60,592 bases of DNA from Peribacillus faecalis (GCF_014712675.1 NZ_JACXSI010000021.1:1-60592), one strand, 5' to 3'; positions 7,107 to 18,482 are shown, numbered from the stretch's first letter. Program-made: numbers and translations. The notes: generated by a model not told the origin, from the sequence alone.

Positions 7107-7544
7107 TTATCCGCGTAATTCGTATACTTCTGGTTTTTGAGCTTGTTGATTGTGCTCAGCGCCAGCATATACGTGTAATTTTTTAAACATTTGACGTCCA
7201 AGAGAGTTCTTTGGAAGCATACCTTTAATAGCAAGCTCTAACATTTGCTCAGGGTATTTAGTTTTCATTTCTAATGCTGTTCTTTCTTTCAATCCACCTG
7301 GGTGCATTGTGTGACGACGATAGATTTTGTCAGTCAACTTTTTACCTGTTAAGTGAATTTCTGAAGCATTGATAATAATTACATGATCACCAGTGTCAAC
7401 GTGCGGTGTGAATGTCGGTTTATTTTTACCACGTAAGATAGATGCTACTTCGCTAGCAAGACGACCTAATGTTTGGCCTTGTGCGTCGATCACATACCAT
7501 TTACGCTCGATTTCATTTGCTTTCGCCATGAATGTCGTACGCAT
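7107..7544 (-). CDS. rplM: 50S ribosomal protein L13
   Basis: L13 (145 aa), an early 50S assembly protein. Motifs [30 protein letters not shown] and [19 protein letters not shown] are typical. The start is the ATG at 7544 with GGAGG 7 nt upstream. It is first gene of the rplM-rpsI operon, behind its own promoter (7649-7677) and a structured leader. Confidence 0.98.
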   Translation of the reverse strand: MRTTFMAKANEIERKWYVIDAQGQTLGRLASEVASILRGKNKPTFTPHVDTGDHVIIINASEIHLTGKKLTDKIYRRHTMHPGGLKERTALEMKTKYPEQMLELAIKGMLPKNSLGRQMFKKLHVYAGAEHNQQAQKPEVYELRG

Positions 7545-7642
7545 TATTTTACCTCCTAATAATTTAAGAAAAATTAGTTTATTTATTTACAATCACGAAA
7601 AACTCTTCCGGGGCTCATCGTGGGATTAAATAAAATACATAC
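7545..7642 (-). ncRNA. L13-type ribosomal protein leader
   Basis: About 95 nt of untranslated leader separates the promoter from rplM. On the minus strand it contains ATCCCACGATGAGCCCCGG and AGAGTTTTTCGTGATTGT, where CACGA/TCGTG can pair to close a compact fold. Position and sequence fit the L13 leader family of Firmicutes, thought to bind L13 and repress rplM-rpsI. The family call is from memory of the motif. Confidence 0.55.
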
Positions 7643-7648
7643 CATATT

Positions 7649-7677
7649 ATATTAACTATTATAGGTGTGATTGTCAA
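7649..7677 (-). promoter_or_regulatory. promoter of rplM-rpsI
   Basis: TTGACA, a 17-bp spacer and TAATAT on the minus strand in the truA-rplM gap, 105 nt upstream of the rplM start. A perfect -35 and good -10 indicate a strong sigma-A promoter. Confidence 0.8.
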
Positions 7678-7751
7678 GATAATGTTCTTCAAATTTAACC
7701 CTTCTTACAGATGGTGGAAAGCCCTTTGTGATATAAATCAATTTCATCACG

Positions 7752-8495
7752 CTATTTATTCAGATAATATACTTCCTTTAAATAAAGTCCTTGTGGTGGT
7801 GCAGTCTTACCGGCTGCGCTACGGTCACGTGCTGCTATAATGCCGGCCATTTCTTCCGGCTCTCGTTTACCTGAGCCGATTTCGATCAGCGTACCAGTTA
7901 ATATCCGTACCATATTGTACAAAAATCCATTGCCTGTATACGTGAGCGTCAACAGATCGCCTGCCTGCACACAATCAATCGAATGGATAGTACGGACTTT
8001 GTCTTTCACATCTGTATTGGCTGCACAGAAACTCGAGAAATCATGTGTGCCTAGCGCATATCCAATAGCCTTTTTAATCCTTCCGACATCAATCGGATAC
8101 GGATAATGAAATGCATGGTGGCGCATGAGCGGATTTCTAATCTTACTCAGTTGAATCTCATATTTATAGGTTTTTCCTTCGGCGTCATATCTCGCATGAA
8201 AATTTTCGGAAACGGGTTCAGCTGACAAGACAGCAATATCTTTCGGCAGCATTGCATTCATTGCCTGGACCCACCTGTCGGCAGGAATGTCCAAATGCGT
8301 ATCAAAGTGTATAACCTGCCCAAGCGCATGCACACCTGCATCTGTCCGGCCGGATGCCACAACCTTTACAGCCTTCTTATGCATCTTTTCCAAAACAGCC
8401 TCAAGCTCACTCTGAATGGTGCGCTTGTCCACTTGGACTTGATAGCCGGAAAATAACGTTCCATCATACGAAATGATACATTTCATTCGTTGCAT
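7752..8495 (-). CDS. truA: tRNA pseudouridine(38-40) synthase TruA
   Basis: Converts U38-U40 of the tRNA anticodon arm to pseudouridine. The 247-aa protein has the catalytic motif SGRTDAGVHALGQV with its nucleophilic Asp near residue 52, plus the N-terminal ISYDGTLFSGYQ and the later FLYNMVRILTGTLIEIG. It is the last gene of the ecfA1-ecfA2-ecfT-truA string, 12 nt after ecfT, the usual Bacillales order. AGGAG lies 9 nt before the chosen ATG; a second ATG three codons on is possible. No clear terminator follows. Confidence 0.96.
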   Translation of the reverse strand: MQRMKCIISYDGTLFSGYQVQVDKRTIQSELEAVLEKMHKKAVKVVASGRTDAGVHALGQVIHFDTHLDIPADRWVQAMNAMLPKDIAVLSAEPVSENFHARYDAEGKTYKYEIQLSKIRNPLMRHHAFHYPYPIDVGRIKKAIGYALGTHDFSSFCAANTDVKDKVRTIHSIDCVQAGDLLTLTYTGNGFLYNMVRILTGTLIEIGSGKREPEEMAGIIAARDRSAAGKTAPPQGLYLKEVYYLNK

Positions 8496-8507
8496 CTTAC
8501 ATAACTC

Positions 8508-9305
8508 CTACATTCTGAAATAAAAAAGAATAATTGACAATACAGCTAGCGATAACATTAGCAGCGTATCGGCCAAGTTCCATTTTAACTGACGATATTT
8601 CGTTCTTCCTTCGCCTCCGCGATAGCCTCTTGCCTCCATTGCGGTTGCTAACTCTTCAGCCCGTTTAAAAGAGCTGACGAACAATGGAACGAGCAAAGGT
8701 ACAATAGCTTTAATGCGTTCTTTAATCGGCCCTGTCGAAAAATCAACGCCTCTTGCTGCCTGCGCCTTCATGATCTTTGATGTTTCCTCAAGCAAAGTCG
8801 GAATGAAGCGGAGCGAAATGCTCATCATTAACGCCAGCTCATGAACCGGCATTTTCAGTTTCTTGAACGGGTTCAGCAAACTCTCCAAGCCGTCTGTTAA
8901 TGTGATTGGTGTTGTTGTAAGCGTCAATAAAGTCGTGATCAATATCAAATACGTAAAGCGCAAGGAAATATATATCCCTTGTCGCAACCCGCCTTCATAA
9001 ATTTGCAACCAGCCAAAGTCCCATAACACATCTCCCTCTTTTGTGAAAAACACATGCAGAAAGAAAGTGAATAAGATTAAGAATAAGACAGGCTTCAATC
9101 CATTTATAATGAATCGTAACTGGATTTTAGACAGATACACAAGAATTAAGGTGTACAAACCTAAAATAGCGTACGTGATCGTATTATTAGCAATAAACAC
9201 GATACAAACAAAAAGAAAAACAAGCAGCAATTTCGAACGGGGATCCATTCGATGCAGCACTGAATTCGCGGGCACGTAGCGTCCGATCAGCATGCTCTCT
9301 AGCAT
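8508..9305 (-). CDS. ecfT: EcfT, ECF transporter transmembrane component
   Basis: Shared membrane scaffold of group II energy-coupling factor vitamin transporters; it couples the EcfA1/EcfA2 ATPases to varying S components. The 265-aa protein has about five membrane segments and the two cytoplasmic coupling motifs with Ala-Arg-Gly: AARGVDF (near residue 180) and EARGYRGGEGR (near 220). The start overlaps the ecfA2 end by 7 nt, showing tight coupling. GGGGGT precedes the ATG; a second ATG at codon 5 is less likely by comparison with B. subtilis EcfT. No S-component gene lies in the window, as usual for group II systems. Confidence 0.95.
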   Translation of the reverse strand: MLESMLIGRYVPANSVLHRMDPRSKLLLVFLFVCIVFIANNTITYAILGLYTLILVYLSKIQLRFIINGLKPVLFLILFTFFLHVFFTKEGDVLWDFGWLQIYEGGLRQGIYISLRFTYLILITTLLTLTTTPITLTDGLESLLNPFKKLKMPVHELALMMSISLRFIPTLLEETSKIMKAQAARGVDFSTGPIKERIKAIVPLLVPLFVSSFKRAEELATAMEARGYRGGEGRTKYRQLKWNLADTLLMLSLAVLSIILFYFRM

Positions 9306-10171
9306 ATAGAAGACCCCCTTTTCAGCACTTCAGCTACTTCAGCTGCCAATGACTCTATCGATAAGCAAGGCCTGTCAAAACGGTAGCCGGCCTCTTTCTG
9401 AAGAAGCAATTGAAAGCGAACAGTCTCTGGTACATCCAAGCCAATCTCGAGCAACTGCTCCGGTTGAGAGAAAATATCGAGAGGCGCACCTTTTTTAAAA
9501 ACCGTTCCTTCTCGCATAACGATAATCTCATCTGCATAAACAGCGGCGTCTTCCATACTGTGCGTAACTAAAATGGTTGTTAAGTTTTTCTCTTTATGCA
9601 GTGAAGCAAATAAGTCCATAATCTCACTGCGTCCACGCGGATCCAATCCTGCTGTCGGCTCATCAAGTACAATCACTTCGGGCTCCATCGCTAATACTCC
9701 TGCGATTGCTACCCGCCGCATTTGTCCTCCCGACAAGTCAAATGGTGATTTTTGTAAAATATCCTCAGATAACCCAACCAGACCGATTACTTGGCGAGCT
9801 ATTTTCTTCGCTTCTGCTTCTTGTACACCGAAGTTCATAGGACCGAAGCAAATATCTTTTTCAACTGTTTCTTCAAATAGCTGATGTTCCGGAAACTGAA
9901 ATACAATGCCTACTTTTTTTCGAATTGGCTTCAGATCCTTCTGCTTCTTGTTTGCTGAGATAACACGATCTCCGATTTGTACTTCGCCTCTTGTCGGACG
10001 CAAAAGTCCATTCAAATGCTGCAGCAACGTTGATTTGCCGGACCCCGTTTGTCCGATCACCGCATAGTATTTACCGGATGCAAGTTCGAGATTGACATCA
10101 TGAATCGCCATCCGTTCAAAAGGTGTATTCATTTGATAGCGATATTCTACTTCTCGGAATTCAATGCGCAT
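9299..10171 (-). CDS. ecfA2: EcfA2, ECF transporter ATP-binding subunit
   Basis: Second ABC ATPase of the shared ECF module (290 aa). Walker [10 protein letters not shown] (near 42-50), signature [13 protein letters not shown], Walker [13 protein letters not shown] and the H-loop LVTHSMED are all intact. Together with EcfA1 it forms the asymmetric ATPase pair. It overlaps the end of ecfA1 by 25 nt and the start of ecfT by 7 nt, so the three are translationally coupled in one mRNA. Confidence 0.96.
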   Translation of the reverse strand: MRIEFREVEYRYQMNTPFERMAIHDVNLELASGKYYAVIGQTGSGKSTLLQHLNGLLRPTRGEVQIGDRVISANKKQKDLKPIRKKVGIVFQFPEHQLFEETVEKDICFGPMNFGVQEAEAKKIARQVIGLVGLSEDILQKSPFDLSGGQMRRVAIAGVLAMEPEVIVLDEPTAGLDPRGRSEIMDLFASLHKEKNLTTILVTHSMEDAAVYADEIIVMREGTVFKKGAPLDIFSQPEQLLEIGLDVPETVRFQLLLQKEAGYRFDRPCLSIESLAAEVAEVLKRGSSIC

Positions 10172-10986
10172 AGCTCTTTCACCAACTGTTCAAATAATAA
10201 ATGTCGACCGGATATCGGCACGTGCTGATCATATAGTGCCTTAGAAAGTTTTATAGCAAAAGGAATATCCAAACCGATAGCAGAAAGCTCTTCATCCAAC
10301 CTGAAGATATCAGCCGGTTTCCCCTCTCTATACACCTTTCCTTTATTCATGACAATGATGCGGTCTGCCTGTGCTGCTTCATTCAAATCATGAGTAATCG
10401 AAACAACCGTAATCTTTTGAACTTCCCTCAACCGTCTCACAAGCTCGATTAACTCTTCTCTGCCCCGAGGATCAAGCATGGAGGTTGCCTCATCGAGAAT
10501 TATGATGCTCGGCTGCAGGGCCAGTACTGAGGCAATCGCCACTCTCTGCTTTTGCCCTCCCGAAAGATGGTGCGGCTCTTGATCGAGAAATGCTTCCATT
10601 TTGACGCTTTCCAAAGCCCAATGCAGCCTTTCGACCATAACTTCACGGGGAATCCCGTTATTTTCTAAACCAAAAGCCACATCATCTTGAACAGTTGTTC
10701 CCACAAACTGATTATCCGGATTTTGAAAGACCATACCTACTTCTTTTCTAATATCCCAGACCGTCTCGTTCGTTAGCTGTAGTCCATTTACATATATTTC
10801 GCCCGACTCTGGGAAATGCAGTCCGTTTAGCAGCTTCGCCAACGTTGACTTTCCGGAACCGTTATGACCGACTATTGCAAGCCATTCCCCTTCCATAATG
10901 GAAAGAGAGACATCCGTCAGCGCTTGTTCTGCTTGTCCATCATATGTAAACGAAACATGATTCACTTTCATTAATTCCTTGCTCAT
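10147..10986 (-). CDS. ecfA1: EcfA1, ECF transporter ATP-binding subunit
   Basis: First ABC ATPase of the ECF module. I start at the ATG at 10986 (279 aa, MSKELMKV) because GGAGGTG lies 7 nt upstream; the longer frame has no ribosome site. Walker [10 protein letters not shown], signature [13 protein letters not shown], Walker [13 protein letters not shown] and H-loop SITHDLNEA are present. The Walker B Glu is followed by Ala-Thr-Ser-Met rather than Pro-Thr-Ala-Gly, the usual difference between EcfA1 and EcfA2. It is separated from rplQ by a 377-bp gap with a terminator and an attenuator-like hairpin. Confidence 0.95.
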   Translation of the reverse strand: MSKELMKVNHVSFTYDGQAEQALTDVSLSIMEGEWLAIVGHNGSGKSTLAKLLNGLHFPESGEIYVNGLQLTNETVWDIRKEVGMVFQNPDNQFVGTTVQDDVAFGLENNGIPREVMVERLHWALESVKMEAFLDQEPHHLSGGQKQRVAIASVLALQPSIIILDEATSMLDPRGREELIELVRRLREVQKITVVSITHDLNEAAQADRIIVMNKGKVYREGKPADIFRLDEELSAIGLDIPFAIKLSKALYDQHVPISGRHLLFEQLVKELCALNSEK

Positions 10987-11094
10987 GCAAGCACCTCCGT
11001 ATTTATAGCTCTGCACATCGTCATAAGTCCCTAATTAGAAGTGTATAACGCTTTTCATCAGCTCGTCCAGAAACTTCTATTATTTTATGTATAT

Positions 11095-11154
11095 TAAAAA
11101 ACGCTGCACCCCCCCTAAAGGAAACCAAAAGTTCCTTAGCGAAAATAGCAGCGT
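11095..11154 (-). terminator. terminator/attenuator-like hairpin upstream of ecfA1
   Basis: On the minus strand ACGCTGC (11148-11154) pairs with GCAGCGT (11101-11107), enclosing an inner AAGGAA/TTCCTT stem, and is followed by TTTTTT. It has intrinsic terminator form yet lies ~140 nt downstream of the rplQ terminator and ~110 nt before ecfA1. It is either a second terminator or a leader attenuator controlling the ECF module. A TTGACA at ~11270 with a poor -10 could drive a leader, and GC-rich DNA at 11160-11230 is otherwise unexplained. Confidence 0.6.
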
Positions 11155-11303
11155 ATACCCTTAGCTTATTTAGCAAAAGCGAGGAGGGGTGCGAGAGCTA
11201 GACGTGAAGCACGGATAAAGATTGTGCAGCCATCGTAACACTCTAATTGCGTATTTCTCATTACAATCACTGTCAATTTAGAAAATTGGCAGAATGTTAA
11301 TTG

Positions 11304-11353
11304 TAAAAAAAGGGCAAGAACACGTTAGTTCTAAACTGTCCCCACCCTTTTTG
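11304..11353 (-). terminator. terminator of the S10-spc-alpha cluster after rplQ
   Basis: AAAAAGGG pairs with CCCTTTTTTT on the minus strand, enclosing an inner GAAC/GTTC stem, just after the rplQ stop. The stem is interrupted but the U-run is long, consistent with the end of the large r-protein operon. Confidence 0.65.
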
Positions 11354-11363
11354 GAAAATATAA

Positions 11364-11726
11364 TTAAACTAACTCGATAACTACCATTGGAGCTCCGTCA
11401 CCACGACGTGGACCCATTTTCATGATACGAGTGTAACCGCCTTGGCGATCTTCGTAACGAGGTGCGATATCGCTGAATAATTTTTGAAGTGCGTCTTGAC
11501 CAGATTCCTCATTAGCAACTTCTTTGCGGATGAATGCTGCTGCTTGACGACGAGCGTGCAAGTCACCACGTTTACCAAGAGTGATCATTTTTTCCACTAC
11601 AGAACGAAGCTCTTTTGCTTTAGCTTCAGTAGTTTCGATACGCTCGAAAACGATTAGGTCAGTAGCCAAATCACGAAGTAATGCTTTACGTTGAGAACTA
11701 GTGCGTCCTAACTTTCTGTAACCCAT
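11364..11726 (-). CDS. rplQ: 50S ribosomal protein L17
   Basis: L17 (120 aa), near the polypeptide exit tunnel. Typical start [20 protein letters not shown] and the Firmicutes-type short C-terminus ending MVVIELV. It has a strong ribosome site (AAAGGAGGG), lies 46 nt after rpoA and is the last gene of the S10-spc-alpha cluster, followed by a terminator. Confidence 0.98.
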   Translation of the reverse strand: MGYRKLGRTSSQRKALLRDLATDLIVFERIETTEAKAKELRSVVEKMITLGKRGDLHARRQAAAFIRKEVANEESGQDALQKLFSDIAPRYEDRQGGYTRIMKMGPRRGDGAPMVVIELV

Positions 11727-11772
11727 TGAAAGTTTCCCTCCTTTGTTGAAATTATTATCTATAAATGCTTAA

Positions 11773-12717
11773 TTAGTCGTCTTTACGAAGACCTAATCCA
11801 AGCTCATCTAGTTTTGCTTTAACCTCTTCAAGAGATTTGCGTCCTAGATTACGTACTTTCATCATATCTTCTTCTGTTTTATGAGCAAGCTCTTGAACAG
11901 TATTGATTCCAGCACGCTTTAAGCAGTTGTAAGAACGAACAGAAAGGTCTAGTTCTTCGATAGTCATCTCTAGAACTTTTTCTTTTTGATCTTCTTCTTT
12001 TTCAACCATAATTTCAGCATTTTGTGCTTCATCAGTAAGACCAACGAAGATATTTAAGTGCTCTGTTAAAATCTTAGATCCTAATGCAATTGCTTCTTTT
12101 GGACCAGTGCTTCCATCAGTCCAAACATCAAGCGTAAGCTTATCGTAATTTGTCATTTGCCCTACACGTGTGTTTTCAACTTGATATGAAACACGTGCAA
12201 CAGGAGTATAAATAGAGTCGATTGGAATCACACCTATTGGCTGATCATCACGTTTGTTTTGTTCAGCTGGTGTATAGCCACGTCCGCGACGAGCAGTTAA
12301 TCTCATGCGTAGATGGCCGCCTTTACCAATAGTAGCAATGTGCAAATCTGGATTTAGAATTTCCACGTCGCTGTCATGTGTAATATCAGCAGCAGTGACT
12401 ACTCCTTCACTCTGTACATCAATTTCAAGCGTCTTCTCTTCATCAGAGTAGATTTTTAGCGCTAATTTCTTAACGTTAAGAATAATAGAAGTTACATCTT
12501 CTACTACGCCTTCAATTGTTGAGAACTCATGTAGAACTCCATCTATTTGAATAGATGTGACAGCTGCACCTGGCAGTGAAGATAATAAAATACGACGAAG
12601 GGAGTTCCCTAAAGTTGTACCATATCCACGCTCAAGCGGCTCGACGACGAATTTTCCGTACTTGGTGTCATCGCTGATTTCAACCGTTTCGATTTTTGGT
12701 TTTTCTATTTCGATCAT
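11773..12717 (-). CDS. rpoA: RNA polymerase alpha subunit
   Basis: Alpha subunit (314 aa from the ATG at 12717, the family length in Bacillus). The N-terminal dimerisation domain starts [13 protein letters not shown] and holds [21 protein letters not shown]; the C-terminal domain (from ~residue 240) has the helix-hairpin-helix [22 protein letters not shown] that binds UP elements and activators. AAGGAGGG lies 7 nt before this ATG; the longer TTG reading is unlikely. A 175-bp gap with a small hairpin (12748-12780) separates it from rpsK. Confidence 0.98.
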   Translation of the reverse strand: MIEIEKPKIETVEISDDTKYGKFVVEPLERGYGTTLGNSLRRILLSSLPGAAVTSIQIDGVLHEFSTIEGVVEDVTSIILNVKKLALKIYSDEEKTLEIDVQSEGVVTAADITHDSDVEILNPDLHIATIGKGGHLRMRLTARRGRGYTPAEQNKRDDQPIGVIPIDSIYTPVARVSYQVENTRVGQMTNYDKLTLDVWTDGSTGPKEAIALGSKILTEHLNIFVGLTDEAQNAEIMVEKEEDQKEKVLEMTIEELDLSVRSYNCLKRAGINTVQELAHKTEEDMMKVRNLGRKSLEEVKAKLDELGLGLRKDD

Positions 12718-12892
12718 CACTAAACCCTCCTTCAAAACGTCAAAACCTCGGTTAGTATATTAGTTAGGTTCTAACCGAAATTCCCCCATGTAATTGTTCT
12801 CGACTATGCGCAACAACTAATTAATCATCTGCAAACATAATAATGTATCATAACCCATTATAGACGAAAGATACTAGTTTTATACAGAAAAA

Positions 12893-13297
<405 letters not shown>

Positions 13298-13308
13298 TTA
13301 CAAATTAA

Positions 13309-13674
13309 TTATTTTTTCTTGTTCGCTACTGTACGACGAGGTCCTTTACGTGTACGAGCGTTGTTTTTAGTATTTTGACCACGAACAGGTAGTCCACGAC
13401 GGTGACGAAGACCGCGGTAGCAGCCGATTTCCATTAAACGTTTGATGTTTAATGAGATTTCACGACGAAGGTCACCTTCAACTTTTAATGAATCGATCGC
13501 TTCACGGATTTTGTTTAATTCATCTTCCGTTAAGTCGCGAGCGCGTGTATCTTCAGAGATACCAGTTTCAGCTAAGATTTTTTGAGCTGTAGCTTTACCG
13601 ATACCGTAGATATATGTTAATGAAATGACAATACGTTTGTCACGTGGAATATCAACACCAGCAATACGTGCCAT
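13309..13674 (-). CDS. rpsM: 30S ribosomal protein S13
   Basis: S13 (121 aa), head protein forming intersubunit bridges and touching P-site tRNA. The start [25 protein letters not shown] and the basic tail [14 protein letters not shown] are standard. The central [28 protein letters not shown] is complete. It lies between rpmJ and rpsK in the usual order and has GGAGGTG ahead of the ATG. Confidence 0.98.
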   Translation of the reverse strand: MARIAGVDIPRDKRIVISLTYIYGIGKATAQKILAETGISEDTRARDLTEDELNKIREAIDSLKVEGDLRREISLNIKRLMEIGCYRGLRHRRGLPVRGQNTKNNARTRKGPRRTVANKKK

Positions 13675-13695
13675 AGGTGTGCACCTCCTCTTTAA

Positions 13696-13827
<132 letters not shown>

Positions 13828-13848
13828 TCAATCGGAGTGTAACTCAGA

Positions 13849-14067
13849 TTATTTGAATCTGTAAGTGATTCGTCCGCGAGTTAAGTCATACGGTGAAAGC
13901 TCAACAGTCACTTTATCACCAGGCAGAATGCGAATAAAGTGCATGCGTATTTTGCCGGATACGTGAGCTAATATAGTATGACCGTTTTCTAATTCTACCT
14001 TGAACATTGCGTTTGGCAGCGTCTCAGTGACAGTGCCTTCAATTTCAATTACATCATCTTTAGCCAT
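13849..14067 (-). CDS. infA: translation initiation factor IF-1
   Basis: IF-1 (72 aa), a single S1/OB-fold protein that binds the 30S A site during initiation. It begins [20 protein letters not shown] and ends [12 protein letters not shown], matching Bacillus IF-1 in length and motifs. It lies between map and rpmJ in the normal spc operon order, with a ribosome site (GAAGGGAGA) upstream. Confidence 0.98.
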   Translation of the reverse strand: MAKDDVIEIEGTVTETLPNAMFKVELENGHTILAHVSGKIRMHFIRILPGDKVTVELSPYDLTRGRITYRFK

Positions 14068-14145
14068 TGATGTCGTCTCCCTTCTCTTAAGACAAATTCG
14101 CCTTATTGATTATATCCATTCAACACAGTTTTCTACATAGGAAGC

Positions 14146-14892
14146 TTAAATCTTCGTTAATATTTCAAACCCGGATTCAGTGATAGCTATTGTATGTTCG
14201 AAGTGTGCGCACATTTTCCCGTCTTGAGTAACGACAGTCCAGTTATCCTTTAAAGTTTTCACATATCTGCTTCCTGCATTCACCATTGGTTCGACAGCAA
14301 GCACCATGCCAGGCTTTAAACGAGGACCTTTGTTCGGCGGACCGTAGTGAGGAATTTGTGGATCCTCATGTAAGTCTTGGCCGACACCATGACCGACATA
14401 CTCTCTAACAATAGAGAATTTGTTTGCCTCAACATATGTTTGAATGGCATGGGAGATATTTGAAAGTCGCGCGCTAGGCTTTGCTTCTTCCAAACCTCTA
14501 TATAAAGACTCTTCCGTTACATCCAAAAGTCTTTGCGTTTCTTCATCAATCACTCCAACAGCATACGTCCAGGCTGAGTCGCCGTGATAACCTTGGTACT
14601 TGGCACCAATGTCGATGGAGATAATATCTCCTTCTTTTAAAACACGTGAACCAGGGATCCCATGAACAAGTTCTTCATTTACTGAAGCACATATGCTGCC
14701 GCGAAATCCATTATACCCTTTAAATGAGGGAATTGCATCATGTTTACGAATAAAGCTTTCTGCAATCGTATCCAGCTCTTTTGTCGTAATGCCCGGTACA
14801 ATATGCTTCTTCAATTCTTCATGAGTTAAAGCAACAATTTTCCCAGCTTGACGCATTATATCAATTTCGCGTGGGGTTTTACAAATAATCAT
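14146..14892 (-). CDS. map: type I methionine aminopeptidase
   Basis: Removes N-terminal Met from nascent proteins; dinuclear metallopeptidase of the pita-bread fold, 248 aa. Metal ligands are recognisable: Asp in [14 protein letters not shown] (two Asp), His in [14 protein letters not shown], Glu in VLAVEPM and Glu in HFEHTIAIT. There is no N-terminal zinc extension, as in the bacterial MetAP Ia type. It starts 2 nt after the adk stop and precedes infA, the standard Bacillales order. Confidence 0.97.
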   Translation of the reverse strand: MIICKTPREIDIMRQAGKIVALTHEELKKHIVPGITTKELDTIAESFIRKHDAIPSFKGYNGFRGSICASVNEELVHGIPGSRVLKEGDIISIDIGAKYQGYHGDSAWTYAVGVIDEETQRLLDVTEESLYRGLEEAKPSARLSNISHAIQTYVEANKFSIVREYVGHGVGQDLHEDPQIPHYGPPNKGPRLKPGMVLAVEPMVNAGSRYVKTLKDNWTVVTQDGKMCAHFEHTIAITESGFEILTKI

Positions 14893-14894
14893 AC

Positions 14895-15542
<648 letters not shown>

Positions 15543-15601
15543 TTATCTTCCCCCTCAAACTCCATAATGGGTGTTGGGAACATCGTTTGTTCCCAAACCT
15601 A

Positions 15602-16894
15602 TTATTTAATAAAACCTTTGTAATGACGTTTCACAAGTTGTGCTTCTAATCCCTTCATCGTTTCTAAGGCAACCCCTACGACGATGATCAAAGAAGTTCC
15701 GCCGATTTGCACCGATTGCGGAAGACCCGCAATATTGATGAAAAATACAGGAAGAACAGCTATGACAGCTAAGAAAATAGAACCGACAAATGTTAAACGC
15801 GACAATACACGTTTTAAATACTCTTCAGTATTTTTACCCGGACGAATACCAGGTACGTAACCGCCTTGTTTCTTTAAGTTCTCTGCAACTTGTTCAGGGT
15901 TAACTTGAACAAACGCATAGAAATAAGAGAAAGCGATGATTAATGCTACATACAGAATCATACCTATTGGTTGAGTATAATCGAAAGTTTTAATAATCCA
16001 TTCAGTCACACTGTTTGATTCAAAGAAACCAGCTATGATAGGTGGAGTCATGATAAACGATACTGCAAAGATTACCGGGATTACACCCGCAGCATTTACT
16101 TTTAACGGTAAGTGCGTTGATTGTCCTCCAATTTGATTGCGGCCTGCAGTACGTTTAGCATACTGAATCGGTATTTTACGCAGTGCTTGTTGGATGAATA
16201 TAACACCAACGATCATTGCAATTACGGCAAGTACGATAAGAACGACGATCACTATACGCATAAATAGTTGATCTCCAGCATTTTCAAGCTGTTGAGCATA
16301 AATCTGATTTACCATATTCGGTATACCGGCAATGATCCCAGCGAAGATAATGATTGAGATTCCGTTCCCTACGCCTTTAGCTGTAATTTGCTCCCCTAGC
16401 CACATTAGGAATGCCGTTCCAGCAGTTAGTACCGTAGCGATCAACAAGTAAGTCGCGATGCCCGGATTTGTAATAAGCGTTCCATTAGCCATACTATTAA
16501 ATCCGATTGACATACCGATTGCTTGAATGAAGCCTAGCACTATTGTCCCATAGCGGGTAAACTGAGCTAATTTACGACGACCAACTTCACCTTGCTTAGA
16601 CCATTCCGTAAACTTCGGCACAACATCCATTTGCAAAAGCGAAATGATGATGGATGCCGTAATATAAGGCATGATGCCCATAGCAAGGATGGAGAAGTTT
16701 TGTAAAGCTCCTCCACCAAATGTATTCAGAAGACCGAATACACCTAATTCATCTTGAGCTTTAAAAAAGTCAGCATTCACATGTGGTACTGGGATAAACG
16801 TACCAATGCGGAATACGATGAGCATTAATAACGTAAAGAAGATCTTGTTTCGTATTTCAGCCACGCGCATAAAATTGGAGATTGTCCGAAACAT
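15602..16894 (-). CDS. secY: preprotein translocase subunit SecY
   Basis: Channel subunit of the Sec translocon (430 aa, ten membrane helices). The typical start [18 protein letters not shown], plug-region GGGALQNFSILAMGIMPYI, and the C-terminal cytosolic loops with YVPGIRPGKNTEEYL and KRVLSRLTF are present. Its start overlaps the rplO stop by one base (TAATG), giving translational coupling to L15. SecE is encoded separately at 42804-42989. Confidence 0.98.
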   Translation of the reverse strand: MFRTISNFMRVAEIRNKIFFTLLMLIVFRIGTFIPVPHVNADFFKAQDELGVFGLLNTFGGGALQNFSILAMGIMPYITASIIISLLQMDVVPKFTEWSKQGEVGRRKLAQFTRYGTIVLGFIQAIGMSIGFNSMANGTLITNPGIATYLLIATVLTAGTAFLMWLGEQITAKGVGNGISIIIFAGIIAGIPNMVNQIYAQQLENAGDQLFMRIVIVVLIVLAVIAMIVGVIFIQQALRKIPIQYAKRTAGRNQIGGQSTHLPLKVNAAGVIPVIFAVSFIMTPPIIAGFFESNSVTEWIIKTFDYTQPIGMILYVALIIAFSYFYAFVQVNPEQVAENLKKQGGYVPGIRPGKNTEEYLKRVLSRLTFVGSIFLAVIAVLPVFFINIAGLPQSVQIGGTSLIIVVGVALETMKGLEAQLVKRHYKGFIK

Positions 16895-17334
16895 TAAATC
16901 ACCTCAGTTTGACCGCCAGCAGCTTCAATTGCTTCTTTCGCAGCAGAGGAGAATTTGTGAGCTTTGACAGTAAGTTTTTTCTCTAATTTACCGTTAGCAA
17001 GAATTTTGATTCCAGCACGCTCTTTTTTAACAACACCAGCTTCGATTAGAAGAGCTGGAGTTACTTCTGTTCCGTCTTCGAAAACGTTAAGAGTTGAAAG
17101 GTTAACGACTGTGTAATCTTTACGGTTGATGTTCGTGAAACCGCGTTTTGGTAAACGACGGAATAATGGTGTTTGACCACCTTCGAACCCTAGACGTACA
17201 CCGCCACCTGAACGAGCATTTTGACCTTTGTGACCTTTACCAGCTGTTTTACCATTACCAGTACCGATACCGCGACCTTTACGTTTACGTTCTTGACGAG
17301 AACCTTCTGCAGGTTTTAATTCATGAAGTTTCAT
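16894..17334 (-). CDS. rplO: 50S ribosomal protein L15
   Basis: L15 (146 aa), a late 50S assembly protein with a long Gly/Arg-rich N-terminal extension ([20 protein letters not shown]) threading into 23S rRNA. The C-terminal domain ends [10 protein letters not shown] strong ribosome site (AAGGAGGTG) precedes the ATG. The order rpmD-rplO-secY is the standard spc operon arrangement. Confidence 0.98.
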   Translation of the reverse strand: MKLHELKPAEGSRQERKRKGRGIGTGNGKTAGKGHKGQNARSGGGVRLGFEGGQTPLFRRLPKRGFTNINRKDYTVVNLSTLNVFEDGTEVTPALLIEAGVVKKERAGIKILANGKLEKKLTVKAHKFSSAAKEAIEAAGGQTEVI

Positions 17335-17367
17335 TTGGGCACCTCCTTGTTAAGAGAAAAAGTTTAA

Positions 17368-17550
17368 TTATTGTTCTTTGACAGTAACAAGATGAGAAAC
17401 CTTATTAATCATACCGCGGATAGCAGCATTATCATCTAGAACAACTGTTTGATGCATTTTACGTAAACCAAGAGTGTTTACTGTTACGCGTTGGTCGTTC
17501 GGACGACCGATTAAGCTACGAGTAAGGGTAATTTCTAATTTCTTTGACAT
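17368..17550 (-). CDS. rpmD: 50S ribosomal protein L30
   Basis: L30 (60 aa), small 50S protein. The motif [20 protein letters not shown] and [11 protein letters not shown] identify it. It follows rpsE by 14 nt with a clear ribosome site (AAGGGAGGGA) and is complete at the usual bacterial length. Confidence 0.97.
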   Translation of the reverse strand: MSKKLEITLTRSLIGRPNDQRVTVNTLGLRKMHQTVVLDDNAAIRGMINKVSHLVTVKEQ

Positions 17551-17564
17551 TGATATTCCCTCCC

Positions 17565-18065
17565 TTAACCTAACAGTTCTTCTACTGATTTACCACGTAA
17601 TTTAGCTACGTCTTCAGCACGTTTTAATTGTTTTAATCCGTCCATAGTAGCACGAACCATGTTAATAGGCGTGTTAGAGCCTAGTGATTTTGAAAGAATG
17701 TCACCAACACCAGCTAATTCAAGAACCGCACGAACTGGTCCACCAGCGATAACTCCTGTACCTTCAGCAGCAGGTTTTAAAAGAATTGAACCTGCACCGA
17801 ATCCTCCAAGAACTTCGTGAGGGATACTTGTATTAACCATTGGTACTGTGATTAAGTTTTTCTTAGCATCTTCGATAGCTTTGCGGATAGCATCTGGTAC
17901 TTCTTGAGCTTTACCAGTACCGAAACCAACGTGACCATTTTTGTCACCTACAACTACTAACGCAGTGAAACGGAAACGACGTCCACCTTTCACAACTTTA
18001 GCTACACGGTTAACTGTAACTACGCGTTCTTCTAGTTCTAATTTATTAGGATCAATACGACGCAT
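17565..18065 (-). CDS. rpsE: 30S ribosomal protein S5
   Basis: S5 (166 aa), required for decoding accuracy. The N-terminal dsRNA-binding-like domain has [18 protein letters not shown], in which the loop associated with spectinomycin resistance in other bacteria appears wild-type. The C-terminal domain ends SVEELLG. It lies between rplR and rpmD, with ribosome site AAGGAGGGA. Confidence 0.98.
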   Translation of the reverse strand: MRRIDPNKLELEERVVTVNRVAKVVKGGRRFRFTALVVVGDKNGHVGFGTGKAQEVPDAIRKAIEDAKKNLITVPMVNTSIPHEVLGGFGAGSILLKPAAEGTGVIAGGPVRAVLELAGVGDILSKSLGSNTPINMVRATMDGLKQLKRAEDVAKLRGKSVEELLG

Positions 18066-18086
18066 TGTTTTGTCCCTCCTTATCCA

Positions 18087-18449
18087 TTAAAATTCTAAGC
18101 CGTTTTCGCGAGCAGCATCAGCTAATGCCTTCACACGACCATGGAAAAGGTAACCTCCGCGGTCAAAAACCACAGATGTATAACCTTTTTCAACTGCGCG
18201 TTTAGCAATTGTTTCGCCGACTTTTTGAGCTGCTTCAATGTTGCTAGTGCTTTCAACGTTAACATCTTTGTCTAAAGTTGAAGCACTTGCAAGAGTTACG
18301 CCGTTCACATCGTCAATTAGTTGCGCATAAATGTGCTTATTTGAACGGAACACATTTAAACGAGGACGAGCTTCAGTTCCAGACAGTTTAGCACGAACGC
18401 GTGCGTGTCTTTTTTGACGAACTGCATTTTTATCAAGCTTCGTGATCAA
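18087..18449 (-). CDS. rplR: 50S ribosomal protein L18
   Basis: L18 (120 aa), binds 5S rRNA in the central protuberance. The basic N-terminus ([18 protein letters not shown]) and conserved [20 protein letters not shown] and [26 protein letters not shown] are intact. It partners with L5 (19692-20231) and 5S rRNA. Standard position between rplF and rpsE. Confidence 0.98.
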   Translation of the reverse strand: MITKLDKNAVRQKRHARVRAKLSGTEARPRLNVFRSNKHIYAQLIDDVNGVTLASASTLDKDVNVESTSNIEAAQKVGETIAKRAVEKGYTSVVFDRGGYLFHGRVKALADAARENGLEF

Positions 18450-18482
18450 TTTACGTCACTCCTTTCATTTACTTATGCAAAC

